Shown: in pieces, positions 28,969-37,727 of the stretch | How positions within the stretch are numbered: position 1 is the stretch's first letter | Layout: each line of letters opens with the position of its first letter | DNA from: Rhodococcus rhodochrous | Lineage (GTDB): Bacteria; Actinomycetota; Actinomycetes; Mycobacteriales; Mycobacteriaceae | NCBI RefSeq assembly: GCF_014854695.1 | Contig: NZ_CP027557.1 | Coordinates: 1-64,000, forward strand | Length of the DNA: 64,000 bases | Direction of reading: 5' to 3' | The notes under the pieces: generated by a model | What the model was told of the DNA's origin: nothing | What the model saw: only the letters and a program-made list of their open reading frames with translations | Databases searched by the model: none | Program-made: the position numbers and the translations under genes

Positions 28969-30948
28969 CTACACCGAGTGTCGGGTGTCGATGATCCGGC
29001 GCGCGACGTTCGTCTCGGTCGACGGACCCGGTTCCCAGCGGGAGATCCACGGGCCGGTGCCCTCGCTCGGATCGAGCACGCCGCGCTCGAGCCACTCGTA
29101 TCTACCCTCGAGAACGCCGGCCGCGGTGCGACGGTCCTCGGCGTCGGTGTTCGTCCACAGGGCGTCGAACAACTTCTCCACACGCAGCCGCGACTGCTTG
29201 CAGAAGGCGTCGGCCAGTTCGAAGGCCGCGTCGGCTTCCGGATGCCCGTCCACGCGTTGCCGTTCGGCGCGCACGCACACGGCGGTCGCGGCGAACAGTT
29301 CGCCTCCGATGTCGACGATCCGGCCGAGGAAGTTCTCCCGCTTCTCGAGTCCGGCCTGCCAGCGGGCCATCCCGTAGAAGGTCGAGCGGGCGAGCTTGCG
29401 CGAGCTGCGTTCGATGTACCTCAGATGCGGTGCCAGGGAACCGAATTCGTTGTAAGTCCGCGGTAGTTGCCCCTTGCCGGCGACGAGCTTCGGGAGCCAC
29501 CGGGCGTAGAACCCGCTCGCCCGCACCGCGGCCTGCGCCTTCTCCTTACCGGTCGAATCGGGGTCGGCGAGTTCGCCGGCTGCGCGCAGGTGGGCGTCGA
29601 CCGCCTCGCGGGCGACGAGCAGACGCATGATCTCGCTCGACCCCTCGAAGATCCGGTTGATCCGCAGGTCGCGGACGAGTTGCTCTGCGGGAACAGCCCG
29701 TTCGCCGCGCGCCGCGAGCGACTCGGCGGTCTCGTAGCCGCGCCCGCCGCGGATCTGCACCAGCTCGTCGGCGATGAGGCATCCCATCTCGCTCGCCCAC
29801 AACTTCGCCAGTGCCGCCTCGATGCGGATGTCGTTGCGCTGCTCGTCGTTCATCTGGCCCGACAGCTCCACGACGGACTCGAGTGCGTAGGTGGTCGCGG
29901 CGATGAACGAGATCTTCGCGGCGACGGCCTCGTGCTCACCGACCGGCTTGCCCCACTGCACCCGCTCCGACGACCATTCGCGAGCGATCTTCAACGCCCA
30001 CTTCCCGGCACCCGAACACATCGCGGGGATGGCGAGGCGACCGGCGTTGAGCGTCGTCAACGCGATCTTCAGCCCGTCGCCCTCACGCCCGATCAGGTTC
30101 TCCTTCGGAACCCGCACCTTGTGCAGCCGGGTCACGCCGTTCTCGATGCCGCGCAGACCCATGAAGGAGTTCCGGCGTTCGACGGTGATGCCGGGCGAAT
30201 CCGCTTCCACGACGAAGGCGGAGATCCCGCCGCGATGGCCCTCGCTCTTCGGTACGCGGGCCATGACGACGAGCAGTTCGGCCACCACCCCGTTGGTCGT
30301 CCACAGCTTGACGCCCTCGAGTTCGTAGGCACTGCTGTCCTCGACGGGGGTGGCGGTGGACGCGAGTCGCGCGGGGTCGGACCCGACGTCGGGTTCGGTG
30401 AGCAGGAAGGCCGAGATGGCGCCGCGCGCGCATCGCGGCAGGAAACGCTGCTTCTGCTCGGGGGTGCCGGCGAGCTTCAACGGTTCCGGCACACCGATCG
30501 ACTGATGGGCCGACAACAGCGCCCCGATGCTGGGGTGCACGCAGGCGACGACCGTCAGGGCCCGGTTGTAGGCGACCTGCGACAGCCCGAGACCGCCGTA
30601 CTCCTGCGGGATCTTCATGCCGAAACAGCCGAGCTCGGCCAGTTCACGGACGTATTCGTCGGGTATCCGCGCGTCGCGTTCGATGCGGCCGCCGTCCATC
30701 GAACTGCATGCCGCGCGCAAGCGCGCGAGGAACTCCTCGGTGCGGGAATCCTCGTCGGGAGTCGGTCGCGGGAAGGGGTGAACGAGGTCGAGGGTGAGCC
30801 GTCCGAGGAACAGTTCCTTCGCGAAGGACGGCTTGTTCCACTCGGATTCGCGGGCCTGCTCCGCTACTTCGCGAGCCTGCCGCTCGGTTACTTCGTGAGC
30901 CTGCCGCTCGGTGACCTGTGGGGTTCGATCATCGGCGCTGTCTGCCAT
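28969..30948 (-). CDS. Acyl-CoA dehydrogenase (long, VLCAD/ACAD9-like)
   Basis: The 659-aa flavoenzyme catalyses the first step of fatty acyl-CoA beta-oxidation. Conserved blocks are FGMKIPQEYGGLGLS, LTEPDVGSDPA, KLWTTNG and GRGYETAESLA. The catalytic Glu lies in RIFEGSSEIMR. A C-terminal extension of about 180 residues makes it resemble membrane-linked very-long-chain enzymes. The N-terminus carries a charged VTERQAHE/VTERQARE duplication. GGAGG precedes the ATG. The start at 30948 is supported by that ribosome site. Confidence 0.94.
   Translation of the reverse strand: MADSADDRTPQVTERQAHEVTERQAREVAEQARESEWNKPSFAKELFLGRLTLDLVHPFPRPTPDEDSRTEEFLARLRAACSSMDGGRIERDARIPDEYVRELAELGCFGMKIPQEYGGLGLSQVAYNRALTVVACVHPSIGALLSAHQSIGVPEPLKLAGTPEQKQRFLPRCARGAISAFLLTEPDVGSDPARLASTATPVEDSSAYELEGVKLWTTNGVVAELLVVMARVPKSEGHRGGISAFVVEADSPGITVERRNSFMGLRGIENGVTRLHKVRVPKENLIGREGDGLKIALTTLNAGRLAIPAMCSGAGKWALKIAREWSSERVQWGKPVGEHEAVAAKISFIAATTYALESVVELSGQMNDEQRNDIRIEAALAKLWASEMGCLIADELVQIRGGRGYETAESLAARGERAVPAEQLVRDLRINRIFEGSSEIMRLLVAREAVDAHLRAAGELADPDSTGKEKAQAAVRASGFYARWLPKLVAGKGQLPRTYNEFGSLAPHLRYIERSSRKLARSTFYGMARWQAGLEKRENFLGRIVDIGGELFAATAVCVRAERQRVDGHPEADAAFELADAFCKQSRLRVEKLFDALWTNTDAEDRRTAAGVLEGRYEWLERGVLDPSEGTGPWISRWEPGPSTETNVARRIIDTRHSV
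30868..30915 (-). repeat. 24-bp tandem duplication in the acyl-CoA dehydrogenase N-terminus
   Basis: Two near-identical 24-bp units encode VTERQAHE and VTERQARE, and a degenerate third unit encodes VAEQARE. The repeat extends an N-terminal helix with no known role. Confidence 0.8.
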
Positions 30949-31178
30949 GACTGCCTCCGGGTCGCGTGCCTACTGGTGAGTATGCACCCGGATGTGTCGC
31001 TTATCACAGCTTCGGACATGTCGATCATGAAGCGGTCGAGATGTGAAGGAGATCACTGACGCGGAGGTTGTCGGGGACGTGCCGGTACTCCCGGATACGC
31101 CTACGCTCGAATCGTCACCGACGACGCGCCCCGCCCGTCACTCGCCGATCCCCACCGCGGATCGGAACGGAGGTGGCC

Positions 31179-31424
31179 ATGGAATTCCTGGCCTTCGTCC
31201 CCGTCCTGCTCACCTTCCTCGGCGCGCTCTACTTCGCGGCGTGCCTCATCGTCGACCATGAGATCCGATCCGCGGAACGAGAATTCGGCACCGCGACCGG
31301 CGATCAGGCCTCCGAGGTGTCGGTGGACTCGGGGGAGACCGGCGTCGACGCGGCCTCTCCGGTCGTCGTCGCGGCGGATTCCGCCGGCCGCACGCGCGGC
31401 GGTTCCGGAGCGATCGGCGGGTGA
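31179..31424 (+). CDS. Putative small membrane protein, 3' end overlapping cwsA
   Basis: An 81-aa reading frame begins with a strong GGAGGT ribosome site eight bases before ATG. It encodes one TM helix (FVPVLLTFLGALYFAACLIV), an acidic linker and a Ser/Gly-rich tail. Its last 121 bp run antisense to the disordered C-terminus of the cwsA homologue. The start region looks like a genuine gene. The tail may be a by-product of the overlap. No family is recognised. Confidence 0.55.
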   Translation: MEFLAFVPVLLTFLGALYFAACLIVDHEIRSAEREFGTATGDQASEVSVDSGETGVDAASPVVVAADSAGRTRGGSGAIGG

Positions 31425-31768
31425 GCCGGACGGCGTCGCCGGTAGAACACGACCCCGCCTGCGGCCACGACGGCAACCGCGCCGGCGACGACGAGACTGA
31501 CCCGCCTGCCCGTGCGCTCCGGACGCGAGGACGACTTCGCGGCACACCGCTCGGCCGCGGCACGCCGGGCCACCGAGAACAGTCCGCCCGCGACGTCCAG
31601 ACCCTTGCGTGCTGCGAACAGTCCGGCCGCACTCGAGCCCTGCGCGAGCGCTACCGCGCCCTCGCCGGCCACGCGGAGAGCACCCGCGAGATTGCCGGAT
31701 TCGTCGTGGCGTCGCACGAATGCCGGAAGCCACACGGCGTCGGTCTCGGCATGAATCAGCTTGCTCAT
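31304..31768 (-). CDS. cwsA: CwsA-like cell wall synthesis/division protein
   Basis: The 154-aa protein has an amphipathic N-terminal part (about residues 1-85), one TM helix ([19 protein letters not shown], about 92-110) followed by RRRR, and a Pro/Ser-rich tail. M. tuberculosis CwsA (Rv0008c) has the same layout, lies in the same orientation upstream of ppiA, and works with Wag31 and CrgA in polar growth and division. Sequence identity appears low, so the assignment leans on topology and synteny. The start is ATG 31768. Confidence 0.7.
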   Translation of the reverse strand: MSKLIHAETDAVWLPAFVRRHDESGNLAGALRVAGEGAVALAQGSSAAGLFAARKGLDVAGGLFSVARRAAAERCAAKSSSRPERTGRRVSLVVAGAVAVVAAGGVVFYRRRRPAHPPIAPEPPRVRPAESAATTTGEAASTPVSPESTDTSEA

Positions 31769-31869
31769 GCGTCCACTCTTCCATACCGCCCGGACCTGCA
31801 GTCGTGACCGGAGAGCGTGTCCCGCGCCGCCTGTCCTGCCCGGGCAGCGGGCAATGGCACCATGGTGGG

Positions 31870-32397
31870 GTGACTTCACCGCATCAGACAGCAACGGCCA
31901 CGCTCCACACGAACCGCGGCGACATCGCGATTGCTCTTTTCGGCAACCACGCGCCGAAGACGGTCGAGAACTTCGTCGGCCTGGCTCAGGGCACCAAGGA
32001 GTACAAGACCCAGAACGCCAAGGGCGAGACCAGCGGTCCGTTCTACGACGGCGCGGTCTTCCACCGCGTCATCGACGGCTTCATGATCCAGGGTGGCGAC
32101 CCCACCGGCACCGGCCGTGGCGGTCCGGGCTACCAGTTCGGCGACGAGTTCCACCCCGAGCTGCAGTTCGACCGCGGCTACCTGCTCGCGATGGCGAACG
32201 CCGGCCCGGGCACCAACGGCTCGCAGTTCTTCATCACCGTCGGCCCGACCCCGCACCTCAACCGTCGCCACACCATCTTCGGTGAGGTCGTCGACGCCGA
32301 GTCGAAGAAGGTCGTCGACGCGATCGCGACCACCGCCACCGACCGCGCCGATCGCCCGGTCGACGACGTCGTAATCAACAGCATCACCATCTCCTGA
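31870..32397 (+). CDS. ppiA: Peptidyl-prolyl cis-trans isomerase, cyclophilin type
   Basis: A 175-aa cyclophilin with the catalytic segment [22 protein letters not shown], the FxMAxxG equivalent [18 protein letters not shown] and HTIFGEVVD. There is no signal peptide, so it is cytosolic. GTG 31870 gives the expected N-terminus just before the first beta strand. Synteny with Rv0009 is complete. The rhomboid gene follows after 10 bp on the same strand. Confidence 0.96.
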   Translation: MTSPHQTATATLHTNRGDIAIALFGNHAPKTVENFVGLAQGTKEYKTQNAKGETSGPFYDGAVFHRVIDGFMIQGGDPTGTGRGGPGYQFGDEFHPELQFDRGYLLAMANAGPGTNGSQFFITVGPTPHLNRRHTIFGEVVDAESKKVVDAIATTATDRADRPVDDVVINSITIS

Positions 32398-32407
32398 GAG
32401 AGTTCCC

Positions 32408-33334
32408 ATGACGAACCCCGGCTGGGGCTCCGCGGCCGAGGGTGGTGGCCCGCAGCCCCAGCCGCGGTGCGTTCGCCATCCCGACCGCCCGACCCTTCTC
32501 GCCTGCTCCCGATGCGGCCGGCCCGCGTGCCCCGAGTGCCTGCGTCCCGCCTCGGTCGGTCAGCACTGCGTCGACTGCGTCGCCGCGGCCGAACGGTCGA
32601 CACCGCAGGCCCGCACCATCGCCGGCGCACCCGTCCGCTCCGATCGGCCCTCGCCGATCGTGACGTACGTGCTCATCGCGCTGAACGTGCTCGTCTTCGG
32701 CATCACCGCCGCGCAGTCGGGCAGCGTGATGACCAACGAGCAGGGCTCGGAGCTGTTCCTCGACTGGGCGCTGTGGCCGCCCATCATCGCCGCGCACGAC
32801 GAGTACATCCGGATCCTCGGCAGCGGCTTCCTGCACTTCGGCCTGCTCCACCTGGCCGTCAACATGTTCGCCCTGTGGGTGATCGGCCGCGACACCGAAC
32901 TCGTGCTCGGACGCGCCCGGTACCTCTCGGTCTATCTCGTGTCGATCCTCGGCGGATCCGCCGCGGTGATGTTCATGGAGACCGGTGCGGTCACCGCCGG
33001 AGCGTCGGGAGCAGTCTTCGGTCTGCTCGGCGCGCAGGCCGTCATCCTGCTGCGCCTGCGTCGCAGCCCGGCACCCGTGCTGACCATCGTCGGCCTCAAC
33101 GTGATCATCAGCATCACCATCCCGGGCATCTCTCTGTGGGGTCACCTGGGCGGTCTCGTCGCCGGTGCCGCCGCGACCGCGGCCCTGCTCTACGCCCCGC
33201 AGTATCTCGGTGCCGGCACCGACCGGGACCGCATCGTGCGCACCGGGTGGATCGCGCTGGTCGCGGTCGTCGTGGTGACGCTGGTCGCGATCGTGCTGGC
33301 CGTCGTGCGGCTACGCGATCAACTGGGCGTCTGA
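32408..33334 (+). CDS. Rhomboid intramembrane serine protease with N-terminal zinc-ribbon
   Basis: The 308-aa protein begins with a Cys/His-rich element (CVRHPDRPTLLACSRCGRPACPECL, then QHCVDC), like a B-box or zinc ribbon. Six to seven TM helices follow. The catalytic Ser is in GASGAVFGLLGA and the partner His in GHLGGLVAG. Rhomboids cleave TM substrates within the bilayer. It lies 10 bp after ppiA and is convergent with the PH-domain gene, whose end overlaps it by 16 bp. The substrate is unknown. Confidence 0.93.
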   Translation: MTNPGWGSAAEGGGPQPQPRCVRHPDRPTLLACSRCGRPACPECLRPASVGQHCVDCVAAAERSTPQARTIAGAPVRSDRPSPIVTYVLIALNVLVFGITAAQSGSVMTNEQGSELFLDWALWPPIIAAHDEYIRILGSGFLHFGLLHLAVNMFALWVIGRDTELVLGRARYLSVYLVSILGGSAAVMFMETGAVTAGASGAVFGLLGAQAVILLRLRRSPAPVLTIVGLNVIISITIPGISLWGHLGGLVAGAAATAALLYAPQYLGAGTDRDRIVRTGWIALVAVVVVTLVAIVLAVVRLRDQLGV

Positions 33335-33777
33335 TCGGGCGCGAGATCGCGCACCGCCAGCGCGGCGTGCACGTTCCGCGGGTCGGTGCCCAGATCCCAC
33401 CGGCCGAAGATCATCAGGTTCTCCGTGCCGGTCGCGGGGTCGATCGTGTCGATCTCGAGCATCGGCACCCGCCGCCCGAAGCGCGGGTACTCGACGATCC
33501 GCACGCGGTGCAGTGCCACCCGCGGGAACTCGCGACGACCCGTCAACCGCATCGTCGCGATCCCCGTTCCTCCGGGGAGCACTTCGAGACGCGGACGCTG
33601 TCGCAGCGCGAGCGCGACCATCACGAGGACGAGCACCGCCGCGAAACCCACCAGCACGCGACCGGCCGCGTCGGGAACCGCGACGGCGGCCGTCACGGCA
33701 AGGGCGATACCGGCGGCCGCCAACGCCGCTATCGCGGCGGGCGGCGTCGCCCACCGCAGCGGTGTCTCGTCGGGCAT
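33319..33777 (-). CDS. PH domain membrane protein (Rv0010c position)
   Basis: A 152-aa protein with two adjacent TM helices (about residues 12-50) and a C-terminal bacterial PH-like domain (LEVLPGGTGIATMRLTGRREFP, then GRRVPMLEIDTID). M. tuberculosis Rv0010c has the same position and layout. Its last 16 bp overlap the rhomboid gene tail to tail. Start ATG 33777 (MPDETPLRW) is chosen because upstream sequence is basic and not conserved-looking. Confidence 0.85.
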   Translation of the reverse strand: MPDETPLRWATPPAAIAALAAAGIALAVTAAVAVPDAAGRVLVGFAAVLVLVMVALALRQRPRLEVLPGGTGIATMRLTGRREFPRVALHRVRIVEYPRFGRRVPMLEIDTIDPATGTENLMIFGRWDLGTDPRNVHAALAVRDLAPDQTPS

Positions 33778-33830
33778 CTGCGTCCTCTTCCGATTCGTTC
33801 CCCGGAGACCTCTCACCGGGTTGTGCACAG

Positions 33831-33858
33831 TGTTATCCCCAGGTGGGGATGAATAACA
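33831..33858. promoter_or_regulatory. Inverted repeat upstream of the PH-domain gene
   Basis: TGTTATCCCC-AGGT-GGGGAT-GA-ATAACA forms an interrupted dyad in the 107-bp gap between the PH-domain and crgA genes. It could be a regulator site or the crgA terminator. There is no T run, and the interior holds a DnaA-box-like TTATCCCCA. Confidence 0.4.
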
Positions 33859-33884
33859 TCGGTGTAACCCGAGCGAGGTGGGGG

Positions 33885-34148
33885 TCAGCGCCAGTTCATC
33901 GTCATGATCAGACCGACCACCATGAACCCGAAACCGATCAGGAAGTTCCAGGCACCGAGATCGTTCATCCACGTGATCTGCTCGGCCGCGAGGTAGTAGA
34001 CGATCAGCCACAGCAGCCCGATGACCATCAGGGCGAGCATCACCGTCACGTACAACGTGCTCGACGGCGTGCCCTTGACCTTCACGGGTGTGCGGCTCAC
34101 CGTCCGGGTCGCGGAGACGTCCTTCTTGCGAACCTTCGACTTGGGCAT
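33885..34148 (-). CDS. crgA: Cell division protein CrgA
   Basis: The 87-aa protein has the CrgA pattern: a basic N-terminus (MPKSKVRKK), then two TM helices (about residues 32-52 and 66-84) joined by a short loop with ITWMNDLGAWNF. CrgA coordinates FtsZ, FtsI and other divisome proteins in actinobacteria. ATG 34148 follows a GAGGA site. Synteny with Rv0011c is exact. Confidence 0.96.
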   Translation of the reverse strand: MPKSKVRKKDVSATRTVSRTPVKVKGTPSSTLYVTVMLALMVIGLLWLIVYYLAAEQITWMNDLGAWNFLIGFGFMVVGLIMTMNWR

Positions 34149-34251
34149 GGTGTCCTCGTTCTCACGACTCCACCCGTCGTACACGGGTGGAGTGGTCGGT
34201 CAACTACCTGTTGAGATCACGCTAACGTAAGGCCAGGATCGGAGGTACGAC

Positions 34252-34977
34252 GTGTCGGAACGACGGCTGCGCGCGCCCGTGTGGGGTGTCGCGACCCTCG
34301 TCGTGTGCCTCGTGGCCGGTCTGCTCGTGGGCACCACCCGCGGAGTGTCCGAGGGCGACGAACTGCGCGCCGGCGACTCCCCGCGACTGTCCGATCTGGT
34401 ACGTGCCGCGCAGGAGAAGGCCGACGAACTGGCGGCCACCCGAGACGATCTCACCGCGCGCATCGACGAACTACAGGACCGTGCCGCGGTGAACGACGAG
34501 GACGTCGCCGCAGTGCTCGACGACCTGTCCGCGATCGAGGACCCGGCCGGCCTCGTGGCCCGCCGCGGTCCGGGCGTGACCGTCACCCTCACCGACGCAC
34601 CCCGCGACGCCAACGGGCGCTATCCGTCCGGTGCCTCACCCGACGATCTCGTCGTGCACCAGCAGGACGTGCAGAGCGTGCTCAACGCGGTGTGGGCCGG
34701 TGGTGCCGAGGCCGTGGCCATGCAGGACCAGCGGATCGTCGCGACGTCGGCGCCACGCTGCATCGGTAACACGCTGCTGCTGCACGGGCGCACCTACTCG
34801 CCGCCCTACGTCGTCACCGCGCTCGGCGACCCGGCACGGCTGCAGGCCGCGCTCGACGCCGAGCCCGGTATCCGCATCTACAAGCAGTACGCGGCCCGCT
34901 ATCAACTCGGATACACGCAGCAGGCGTCGGAGGATCTGTCGGTCCCCGCCTACACCGGGAGTTCGTCCGCGCGCTGA
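34252..34977 (+). CDS. DUF881 membrane protein (Rv0012 position)
   Basis: A 241-aa protein with an N-terminal TM helix (about residues 10-30), a coiled-coil stretch (AAQEKADELAATRDDLTARIDELQ, about 45-75) and a DUF881 domain with the conserved blocks GPGVTVTLTDAP, DLVVHQQDVQSVLNAVWAGGAEA and YSPPYVVTALG. The topology resembles divisome-type bitopic proteins. The family sits next to crgA and trpG in many actinobacteria; its function is not established. Confidence 0.93.
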   Translation: MSERRLRAPVWGVATLVVCLVAGLLVGTTRGVSEGDELRAGDSPRLSDLVRAAQEKADELAATRDDLTARIDELQDRAAVNDEDVAAVLDDLSAIEDPAGLVARRGPGVTVTLTDAPRDANGRYPSGASPDDLVVHQQDVQSVLNAVWAGGAEAVAMQDQRIVATSAPRCIGNTLLLHGRTYSPPYVVTALGDPARLQAALDAEPGIRIYKQYAARYQLGYTQQASEDLSVPAYTGSSSAR

Positions 34978-34994
34978 GACGTGCCCGATTCGGA

Positions 34995-35072
34995 CACCGG
35001 GCGGGTCGCCCTCTACCGAGCACCGGGCGGGTCGCCCTGTAGCGAGCACCGGGCGGGTCGCCCTGTAGCGAG
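34995..35072. repeat. Three 26-bp tandem repeats upstream of trpG
   Basis: Three head-to-tail 26-bp units (34995-35020, 35021-35046, 35047-35072) read CACCGGGCGGGTCGCCC plus CTGTAGCGAG or a close variant. Each contains a small GGGCG-GGT-CGCCC hairpin. The array fills most of the gap before trpG and ends 19 bp from its ATG. Confidence 0.92.
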
Positions 35073-35091
35073 CACTGAGTACCCTCGTCTC

Positions 35092-35754
35092 ATGCGCATT
35101 CTCGTCGTCGACAACTACGACAGCTTCGTCTTCAACCTGGTCCAGTATCTGGGGCAGCTCGGAACGACGGCCGACGTGTGGCGCAACGACGACGAGCGGC
35201 TCACCGCGCCGGGTGCTCTCGCGCGGGTCGCGAAGGACTACGACGGCATCCTCCTCAGCCCCGGCCCGGGTACACCCGAACGCGCCGGGGCGAGCATCGA
35301 CCTGGTGAAGGCATGTGCCGACAGCAGCACTCCGCTGCTCGGTGTGTGCCTCGGCCACCAGTCCATCGGTGTCGCGTTCGGCGCGACCGTCGACCGCGCC
35401 CCCGAGCTGCTGCACGGCAAGACCAGCCTGGTCCGCCACAACGGTGCCGGTGTGCTCGCGGGCCTGCCCGATCCGTTCACCGCGACCCGCTACCACTCGC
35501 TGACCGTGCTGCCCGAGACCATGCCCGCCGAGCTCGAGCCCACCGGCCACACGGAGACCGGCATCGTCATGGCCCTGCGTCACGTCGAGCTGCCGATCCA
35601 CGGTGTGCAGTTCCATCCCGAGTCGGTGCTCACCCAGGGAGGTCACCGGATGCTCGCGAACTGGCTCGCGGCCTGCGGCGAGGCTCCGGACGAGACGCTC
35701 GTCGCGCGCCTCGAGGCGCAGATGGCACGCGCGCTCGACGGCGGAGCCGCCTGA
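35092..35754 (+). CDS. trpG: Glutamine amidotransferase component of anthranilate/aminodeoxychorismate synthase
   Basis: A 220-aa class I amidotransferase that supplies ammonia for anthranilate or 4-amino-4-deoxychorismate. The nucleophile Cys is in LLGVCLGHQSIG (about residue 84), and the His-Glu pair in VQFHPESVLT. The oxyanion strand is LSPGPGTPE. No partner TrpE or PabB is nearby, as for Rv0013 of M. tuberculosis, so the same subunit may serve both tryptophan and folate synthesis. ATG 35092 starts at the typical MRILVVDNYDSF. Confidence 0.93.
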   Translation: MRILVVDNYDSFVFNLVQYLGQLGTTADVWRNDDERLTAPGALARVAKDYDGILLSPGPGTPERAGASIDLVKACADSSTPLLGVCLGHQSIGVAFGATVDRAPELLHGKTSLVRHNGAGVLAGLPDPFTATRYHSLTVLPETMPAELEPTGHTETGIVMALRHVELPIHGVQFHPESVLTQGGHRMLANWLAACGEAPDETLVARLEAQMARALDGGAA

Positions 35755-35760
35755 CCCCCA

Positions 35761-35814
35761 ATCAACGACGAAAGGCGCCGGTCCCTTCCAGGACCGGCGC
35801 CTTTCGTCGTTGAT
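35761..35814. terminator. Perfect 24-bp bidirectional terminator between trpG and pknB
   Basis: 35761-35784 pairs without mismatch with 35791-35814 around a 6-base loop. The stem includes AAAGGCGCCGGTCC and its complement with CTTTCG, so a T-containing run exits on both strands. It is positioned exactly between two convergent stops (35754 and 35823). Confidence 0.9.
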
Positions 35815-35822
35815 CAGCTCGC

Positions 35823-37727
35823 TCAGCGGATGCCGAGCACACCGACGCCCACGGTGATGGGCTGGTTCTTCGAGATCTCCGAACCCGGCGGCTGGGCCTG
35901 CGTGATCACGGTGCCGACGAGATCGACATCGAGTGTCGCCTCACGCGTCTGCTGGAGCTGGGAGGCGTTGCCCGTCCAGCCGGCGCCGCGCAGGGCAGCG
36001 AGTGCGTCCGAGACCGACCGGTTGGTGATGACGGGCATCTCGATGCGGTCGCCGTTCGACACCCGCACCGTCACCGTCGACCCCTGTTCGGTGGAGGCGC
36101 CACCGGCGGGGCTCGTCGACACGACGGTGCCCTCGGTCTCGCTGGAGTCGATGTTCTCGACGACGACCTCGAAACCGGCGCCCTCGATGTTGTCGCTCGC
36201 CACCTCGACGGTCTGGCCCACCACGTTGGGGACGCGTACCAGTTCGGGACCGGATCCCACAGTGATGGTGATGGGGCTGTCGCGGTCGACACTGGCTCCC
36301 GCACCGGGGCTCTGGTCGACGACGAGGTCCTCGTCGTCGGCATCCGACGGAGCGCGTCCGACGTTCGGGTCGAGCCGGAGACCGACGGCGGACAGCTCCT
36401 GGGCGGCGCGTTCCTGCGTCATGCCTTCGAGCCGCGGGATCTGCACCTGTTCCGGTCCTGTCGACACCTCGAGGGTGACGGTCGAACCCTCCTCGGCTTG
36501 GCTCCCGGGCACGGGACGGGTGTTGATGACGTTGCCGTTCGCGACGACCGGATCGCTCTTCTGCTGGATCGAGACCCGGAAGCCGGCGTTCTGCAGCTGG
36601 CTCTCGGCGAGCTCGGCGGAGATGTTGCGGACGTCGGGCACCGCGACCTGGGCGGCCGTCGAACCGGGGCCGAGCGACCACAGGAAGACGCCGACGATAC
36701 CGACCACAGCGACTGCGGCGATGCCGAGCAGCACCTTCTTGAGAACCGAGCCGCCGCCGGAATCCTCGGCGGGTGCCCCGGCAGCGCCGGCGGCCGCGAC
36801 GCGGCTGTGCCGGCCCGTGTTGTTGTCGACGGAGTCGATCAGCGTCGTACGGTCCTCGTCGGTCATCACCATCGGCGCACTCGGGCGCTGTCCGCTCAGC
36901 ACGCGGATCAGGTCGCTACGCATTTCCGCGGCCGACTGGTAGCGGTTCGCGGGGTTCTTCGCCATCGCCTTGAGGATCACCGAGTCGAGCTCGGGCGGCA
37001 CCGACGAGTTCACCGACGACGGCAGCGGCGGATCCTCCCGCACGTGCTGGTAGGCCACCGCGACGGGCGAGTCGCCCTTGAAGGGGGGCTCGCCGGTGAG
37101 GATCTCGAACAGGACGCAGCCCACCGAGTACACGTCGGACCGGGCGTCGACCTGTTCACCGCGTGCCTGCTCCGGGGAGAGGTACTGCGCGGTGCCGATC
37201 ACCGCGGCGGTCTGCGTCATCGGGCTCGCGGCGTCGGAGATGGCCCGGGCGATGCCGAAGTCCATGACCTTCACCGCGCCGGCCTTGTTGATCATGACGT
37301 TGGCCGGTTTCACGTCGCGGTGCACGATCATGTTGCGGTGGCTGAAGTCCAGGGCCGCGCACACGTCGGCAATGATCTCCATCGCCCGCTTGGGGGTCAT
37401 CGGCCCGTCGGCACGGACGATGTCGCGCAGCGTGTCGCCCTCGACGTACTCCATGACGATGTACGGGAGCGGCCCGGCCTCGGTCTCGGCCTCACCGGTG
37501 TCGTAGACGGCGACGATCGCCGGATGGTTCAGCGCAGCGGCGTTCTGCGCTTCGCGCCGGAAGCGCAGGTAGAACGTGGGGTCGCGTGCGAGGTCGGCAC
37601 GCAACACCTTGATGGCCACATCCCGGCCGAGCCGCAGATCCCGCGCGAGGTGCACCTCGGACATACCGCCGAAGCCGAGGATCTCACCCAGCTCGTAGCG
37701 GGAGGAGAGCTTGCGGGGTGTGGTCAT
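35823..37727 (-). CDS. pknB: Serine/threonine protein kinase PknB with PASTA repeats
   Basis: The 634-aa receptor kinase controls growth and division. The kinase domain (about residues 11-275) has Lys40 (VAIKVL), catalytic Asp138 (HRDVKPAN) and activation-loop Thr171/Thr173 ([10 protein letters not shown]), the same numbering as in M. tuberculosis. A TM helix spans about 331-353. Four extracytoplasmic PASTA repeats follow, each with a VPxV-type opening ([32 protein letters not shown]), and bind muropeptides or lipid II. It overlaps pknA by four bases at the end of the operon. Confidence 0.97.
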   Translation of the reverse strand: MTTPRKLSSRYELGEILGFGGMSEVHLARDLRLGRDVAIKVLRADLARDPTFYLRFRREAQNAAALNHPAIVAVYDTGEAETEAGPLPYIVMEYVEGDTLRDIVRADGPMTPKRAMEIIADVCAALDFSHRNMIVHRDVKPANVMINKAGAVKVMDFGIARAISDAASPMTQTAAVIGTAQYLSPEQARGEQVDARSDVYSVGCVLFEILTGEPPFKGDSPVAVAYQHVREDPPLPSSVNSSVPPELDSVILKAMAKNPANRYQSAAEMRSDLIRVLSGQRPSAPMVMTDEDRTTLIDSVDNNTGRHSRVAAAGAAGAPAEDSGGGSVLKKVLLGIAAVAVVGIVGVFLWSLGPGSTAAQVAVPDVRNISAELAESQLQNAGFRVSIQQKSDPVVANGNVINTRPVPGSQAEEGSTVTLEVSTGPEQVQIPRLEGMTQERAAQELSAVGLRLDPNVGRAPSDADDEDLVVDQSPGAGASVDRDSPITITVGSGPELVRVPNVVGQTVEVASDNIEGAGFEVVVENIDSSETEGTVVSTSPAGGASTEQGSTVTVRVSNGDRIEMPVITNRSVSDALAALRGAGWTGNASQLQQTREATLDVDLVGTVITQAQPPGSEISKNQPITVGVGVLGIR

